Shown piece by piece: positions 62,780 to 64,000 of a stretch of 64,000 nucleotides of DNA; position 1 is the stretch's first letter; each line of letters begins with the position of its first letter. The DNA comes from Onchocerca lupi. Taxonomy: Eukaryota > Nematoda > Chromadorea > Rhabditida > Onchocercidae. The notes beneath the pieces were generated by a model that did no database searches, had not been told where the DNA came from, and saw nothing but the letters and a program-made list of their open reading frames with translations. The position numbers and the translations under genes are program-made. The stretch lies in contig JAOVVO010000241.1 of NCBI GenBank assembly GCA_028564675.1, positions 42,059-106,058 of the forward strand, written 5' to 3'.

Positions 62780-64000
62780 GTGAGTCAATTTTTTAATTTC
62801 ATTACATTTTCATTTTTATCAATGATTTAATAAAATTTTGAGGAATTCAGTCGTGTAAGGGAAGATAGAGTGGAAAAAAATTCTTCATTATAAATTTTAT
62901 TTGTTAACTTCTGTTCCTCCAAGTTACTTTTCTATCGATAGTTCAATTTGTTGTATTTTATTAAATTTTTCAAATCTGATGGCAGTTTCTAAATTATTAT
63001 GTAATGCATTAAATTTGATTAGAATATCACTAGTGTAGCAAATTATGCACTTTTGCAAATTTTTTTGTCAACTTTTTTGGTCGTTTTATTCGACAAGATT
63101 TGATTTTTTTTTTTCTCATTTTACATTGTATATATATATATATAAAGTAATTATTTATTTTGTTTTTTGGTGCCTTTAAAAAATTTAACTTTTCTACGCA
63201 TTATAGTGGATTGAACATTTAATAGAAAAGCTTGCATTATTTAAATGAAAAAGATGTGGTTTTGAAATGTAAAAACTTAAATATCAGATATCCAAATTTG
63301 ATGCTAAGGAAAGAAATGGAGCATGATAGAATTATAAGGCAACTGAACATTTATTTTGTTCGTTTATTATTTTTTTTATTTCAATTATTTATTTTTTATT
63401 TCAAATTCTTTTTTTCTTTTTTCCATTTTTTTTCAAGTTAGTACGTTTCGCAAAAATAACCTTTTCAAGTAGAATTATTTATTTAAAATCAGATTTTTGT
63501 TTTCTTAGTACAGAGAGTTTAGAATTTAATGAAGTTTTGCATATTGAAAAATTCTGAGAATGAGAAATAACTTTAATTTTATCATGTAAAACTTTTTTTA
63601 GTAAGATTACTAATAGAATGCTTATTTCAAATTTTTTCTTTTTCTCAGATGATACAGGAAGAAAAATTGCTTTGTATAGAGTAATCTATCATTGGCTGTC
63701 ATCAGATAGAATTATTGACGTAACAGTTCAAGTTTTGAGTTTTTATTGCATGTAATAACTTTTTTTTGTTTACATTTAGCGCTAAGATTTGCATGGTTAA
63801 ATGATTGATCTCAAACTATTAATTTGATTTTAGCGCTTCATTTTTCTAACAAGCTGAAACATTTATATTATATTGACAATTTTTGCGTGTTTTTCTTTTT
63901 TTTTTCAACATTAATCAGTTGTCTGTATCAGTCAACGATAATCTCCACGATTTCTTCATCTTTTTCCATAGTTTTCTTTGATTCTTAATATATATATATA
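62780..64000 (+). other. dip-2 intron reaching the right edge
   Basis: No sequence matching the next DIP2 segment was found. A T-rich acceptor at about 63648 is followed by a short frame (MIQEEKLLCIE) that stops with no donor, so it was not used. (TA)n tracts lie at 63128-63146 and at the extreme right end. Confidence 0.6.

Noticed and set aside
63648..63690. Acceptor plus short frame MIQEEKLLCIE as a next dip-2 exon
   Set aside because: The frame stops after 11 codons with no donor and does not resemble the DIP2 sequence expected after KIQQLVHSLQ.
1..64000. Search by eye for tRNA, rRNA, CRISPR arrays and intact transposase or reverse transcriptase genes
   Set aside because: None was seen on either strand; small or diverged RNA genes cannot be excluded without a covariance-model search.

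Overview
The window is AT-rich animal DNA with intron-split genes: short exons, introns from about 70 bp to several kb, GT-AG splice sites with T-rich acceptors, and long A/T homopolymer runs. The recognisable genes are nematode-like. Two translation starts lie 1-4 nt downstream of a splice-acceptor AG, as expected where a spliced leader is trans-spliced onto the mRNA. The base composition and intron style suit a spirurid (possibly filarial) nematode; that placement is inference. Intron-exon models were built by hand by requiring matching codon phase at every junction.

Layout. (1) 1-708, minus: the first two coding exons of a nicotinic acetylcholine receptor-type Cys-loop channel subunit, continuing off the left edge. 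(2) 709-6896: about 6 kb without a convincing gene, holding a ~630-bp segmental duplication (2300-2976 and 5125-5750) and a 43-bp minisatellite (3732-4048). (3) 6897-25971, minus: a complete MYRF (myelin regulatory factor family; C. elegans myrf/pqn-47) gene in 18 exons, about 1115 codons, with Gln/His tract, NLS, Ndt80-like DNA-binding domain, intramolecular chaperone auto-processing domain with the Ser-Lys dyad, transmembrane segment and C-terminal luminal domain. Its first intron is about 7.7 kb. (4) 25972-28702: divergent intergenic region with an ACGTG/CACGT-rich tandem repeat. (5) 28707-37264, plus: a cysteine-rich multi-RING-like gene (about 368 aa from 8 exons) with a ubiquitin-like-looking C-terminus, not recognised as a named family. 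(6) 37265-59256: about 22 kb of AT-rich intergenic DNA carrying many mutually unrelated, degenerate local tandem repeats and a few orphan exon-like islands. (7) 59257 to the right edge, plus: the 5' nine exons of a DIP2 (disco-interacting protein 2) orthologue with its DMAP1-binding domain; the adenylate-forming domains lie beyond the window.

The genes do not form a functional cluster: a membrane receptor, a membrane-tethered transcription factor, a probable ubiquitin-pathway protein and a DIP2 protein. The most unusual features are a splice acceptor triplicated as 17-bp tandem units, the multi-module RING-like gene itself, a stopless 72-nt intron in MYRF, and the patchwork of private tandem repeats between genes.
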